Source: Plasmopara viticola
Taxonomy: Eukaryota > Oomycota > Peronosporomycetes > Peronosporales > Peronosporaceae
DNA length: 64,000 nucleotides
Direction: 5' to 3'
Assembly: GCA_001695595.3 (NCBI GenBank)
Contig: MBPM02000166.1
Location: 1 to 64,000, forward strand
Part shown: piece by piece, positions 62,452 to 64,000 of the stretch
How positions within the stretch are numbered: position 1 is the first letter of the stretch
How the letters are laid out: each line of letters starts with the position of its first letter
Position numbers and translations under genes: made by a program
Notes under the pieces: model-generated
The model's input: only the letters and a program-made list of their open reading frames with translations
What the model was told of the DNA's origin: nothing
Databases searched by the model: none

Positions 62452-64000
62452 TGAAGGTCGTCTATATTATGTAATATAGGCGAATGTCTTCCCAACTAGC
62501 CTGGCGTAATATCTGTTCTAAACTATTCTAGTGTACTATATATAGTTTTTCATTTTTATCCAGAGTAGGAATATACAAAAATTTATGTAATTTCCTCAAA
62601 AAAGGAAATTACATAATTTATGTTTTCCACGTATTTTTTGGATTTCATCCAATCACTGGCCTGGGAGGGTTTCGGTTCCACACTTTTGCCCCCATTTCGA
62701 CTTCAACTTCGGGCGAAAAAGGCCTTTTGGACCCTTTGTGCGTGGCAACGTTGCTCGATAACCGCGGTCGATCAACAGCCGAAACTTTTGGCACTTGGGC
62801 AGCACATACAGCGCCCATTGCGTGCAAATTGTTCACGCGTATCGAGACTTCAGGTGCCTAAACCAAAGTCCGGTCTTTTAGCACACTGCTGCATCGTTTC
62901 ACAACGGCATAGCCCGCAACTCAATCCGTGGGCCGACCCATAAGTGGGATCGGGTTTCGACCTTATAGTTCATAAGGTAAAAAACCCTGGCTTTTCATTC
63001 GTCATGGAAAATATTTTTTTTTTTCCACGCCTCACAGCGAATATTTTTTTCCCCTCTTTGGCCTCACAGGTTATGGGCCGTGCAGGGTTACCAAAATCAC
63101 TGTATTTCAGCTCCCAGGCTCAACCAAGAAAACCCGGGCCTCCCAGGGCGCACACCAGACAGAAGCCTCGTCTTCAACTCAAAACCGCTTTCTCACTGCT
63201 TTTTAGCAGGCGCCGCCTTCTCCGGCCACTGGCGCGACTGGTTCGCATCCGATTATCCTTCAGGCTCACCGTATTGCTACACCAAGTGCGAGGCTTGCGT
63301 CGACAGATCCCATAGCGACCCAGACGTTCTTTAAGTGATATGTCATCACCCGCAAGGGCAACCGGCAGGCTGCCCGACCAGGTAGCAATCTCAGCATCTG
63401 AAGGTGGATTGTAATCATTTAAATTGAACTCAATATCTGCCGACATTAATCTTGTTCTCTCCTAGACGTTGCACATTTTTTCTTGTGCGCTCCATCTCCC
63501 GCGTATCTTGTTGCTTGAACTTCTTCTGTTCGTGATAAAGCTGAGTCTTGATGCTTTTTATCCAGTTTATCCAAATTTGTCGGGGGTTTCTGATCGGCGA
63601 GTTTTGTCCAGGACCTGCTCGGCCTCGCTCTCAATTTCTGCACAACCTTCGAATATTCGAGGAGGTATCGCAAGAATTTTTAATAACCAGGACCATGTAG
63701 CTGCGTACCACTGCGAAAGAGAAACACTATGAGCAAGATGGTCACCAGTGTGCATTGGGAAAATATTTGGCATTTTCGTTAAAGCGGGCACAGAATTGCT
63801 CCGAAACCAGAATGTGGTCCGGTCGATATTTCCGAGGAAGAGGACCAGTAAACACTCGCTTGAAGTCATAGCGGGTACGCAGCGCGTCAATGACACCTAG
63901 TTTGGCAACCAACTCGAGACAAGCAGTGCGGCTCGGGTCGAAGTGCAAGTCAGGTTTCGAGCAGTCAAGTGGCGTAATTTAATCTCCAAGCATGAAGTGC
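62452..64000 (-). mobile_element. LINE-A relative, internally deleted, in tRNA-Thr (continues beyond window)
   Basis: Starts right after CGCCCCTATAGCTCAGT (62435-62451), the same target point as LINE-A. 62452 to about 63490 aligns with the LINE-A 3' UTR including both hairpins, with many substitutions. At about 63494 it jumps to sequence matching LINE-A about 21763 onward, so some 3.15 kb, the whole reverse transcriptase, is missing. It is older than the LINE-A copy at 17576. Confidence 0.88.
63494..64000 (-). pseudogene. Endonuclease remnant of the deleted LINE-A relative
   Basis: Fragments in different frames match the LINE-A APE region: GPLPRKYRPDHIL (LINE-A GPLPRKNRLDYIL), LVSEQFCARF and HTGDHLAHSVSL. 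At least one frameshift separates them, and the Arg-Leu-Asp motif is altered to Arg-Pro-Asp. Non-functional; truncated by the window end. Confidence 0.8.

Overview
The window is eukaryotic nuclear DNA. It is a long tandem array of RNA polymerase III genes broken up by non-LTR retrotransposons. The tRNAs have internal A and B boxes and no encoded CCA, and there is no bacterial-type gene organisation. An oomycete or other stramenopile is my guess from the style of the elements; nothing here fixes the taxon.

Array. The unit is about 1,276 bp in the left half and 1,285-1,293 bp in the right half. Each unit holds tRNA-Thr(CGT), a spacer of about 547 bp, tRNA-Ser(GCT), and a spacer of about 576 bp. 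The second spacer carries a 105-nt sequence clearly related to U6 snRNA. I count 33 full-length tRNA-Thr, one 3'-truncated tRNA-Thr, 34 tRNA-Ser (one with an internal duplication) and 36 U6-like sequences, all on the + strand. No convincing host protein gene is present.

Insertions. Eight copies of a tRNA-derived SINE (about 260 bp, minus orientation) sit in tRNA-Thr genes. A full-length L1-like LINE (LINE-A, 17576-25389, minus strand) sits at exactly the same point of a tRNA-Thr gene. An internally deleted LINE-A relative begins at 62452 and runs off the window. A second, diverged LINE (LINE-B, 29862-37663, minus strand) sits at the homologous point of a tRNA-Ser gene. All break the gene after tRNA nucleotide 16, inside the A box (AGT^GG), and make a duplication of about 17 bp covering tRNA position -1 or 1 to 16. 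The duplication rebuilds a complete tRNA gene on one side of each insertion.

LINE coding. Each LINE encodes a large ORF1 (about 850-860 aa, RNA-binding-like, no zinc knuckle seen), an APE-type endonuclease and a reverse transcriptase with a C-terminal CCHC motif. In both families the endonuclease and reverse transcriptase lie in overlapping frames with the same -1 offset and no alignment gap. That suggests a conserved frameshift or reinitiation device rather than decay. Other breaks are single-base losses, several near homopolymers.

Best candidate for a new system: a group of retrotransposons (two LINE families with different tRNA targets, plus a SINE sharing the LINE-A 3' end and target) that use the A box of tRNA genes as an insertion site without destroying the gene, inside an array of tRNA and U6-like units.
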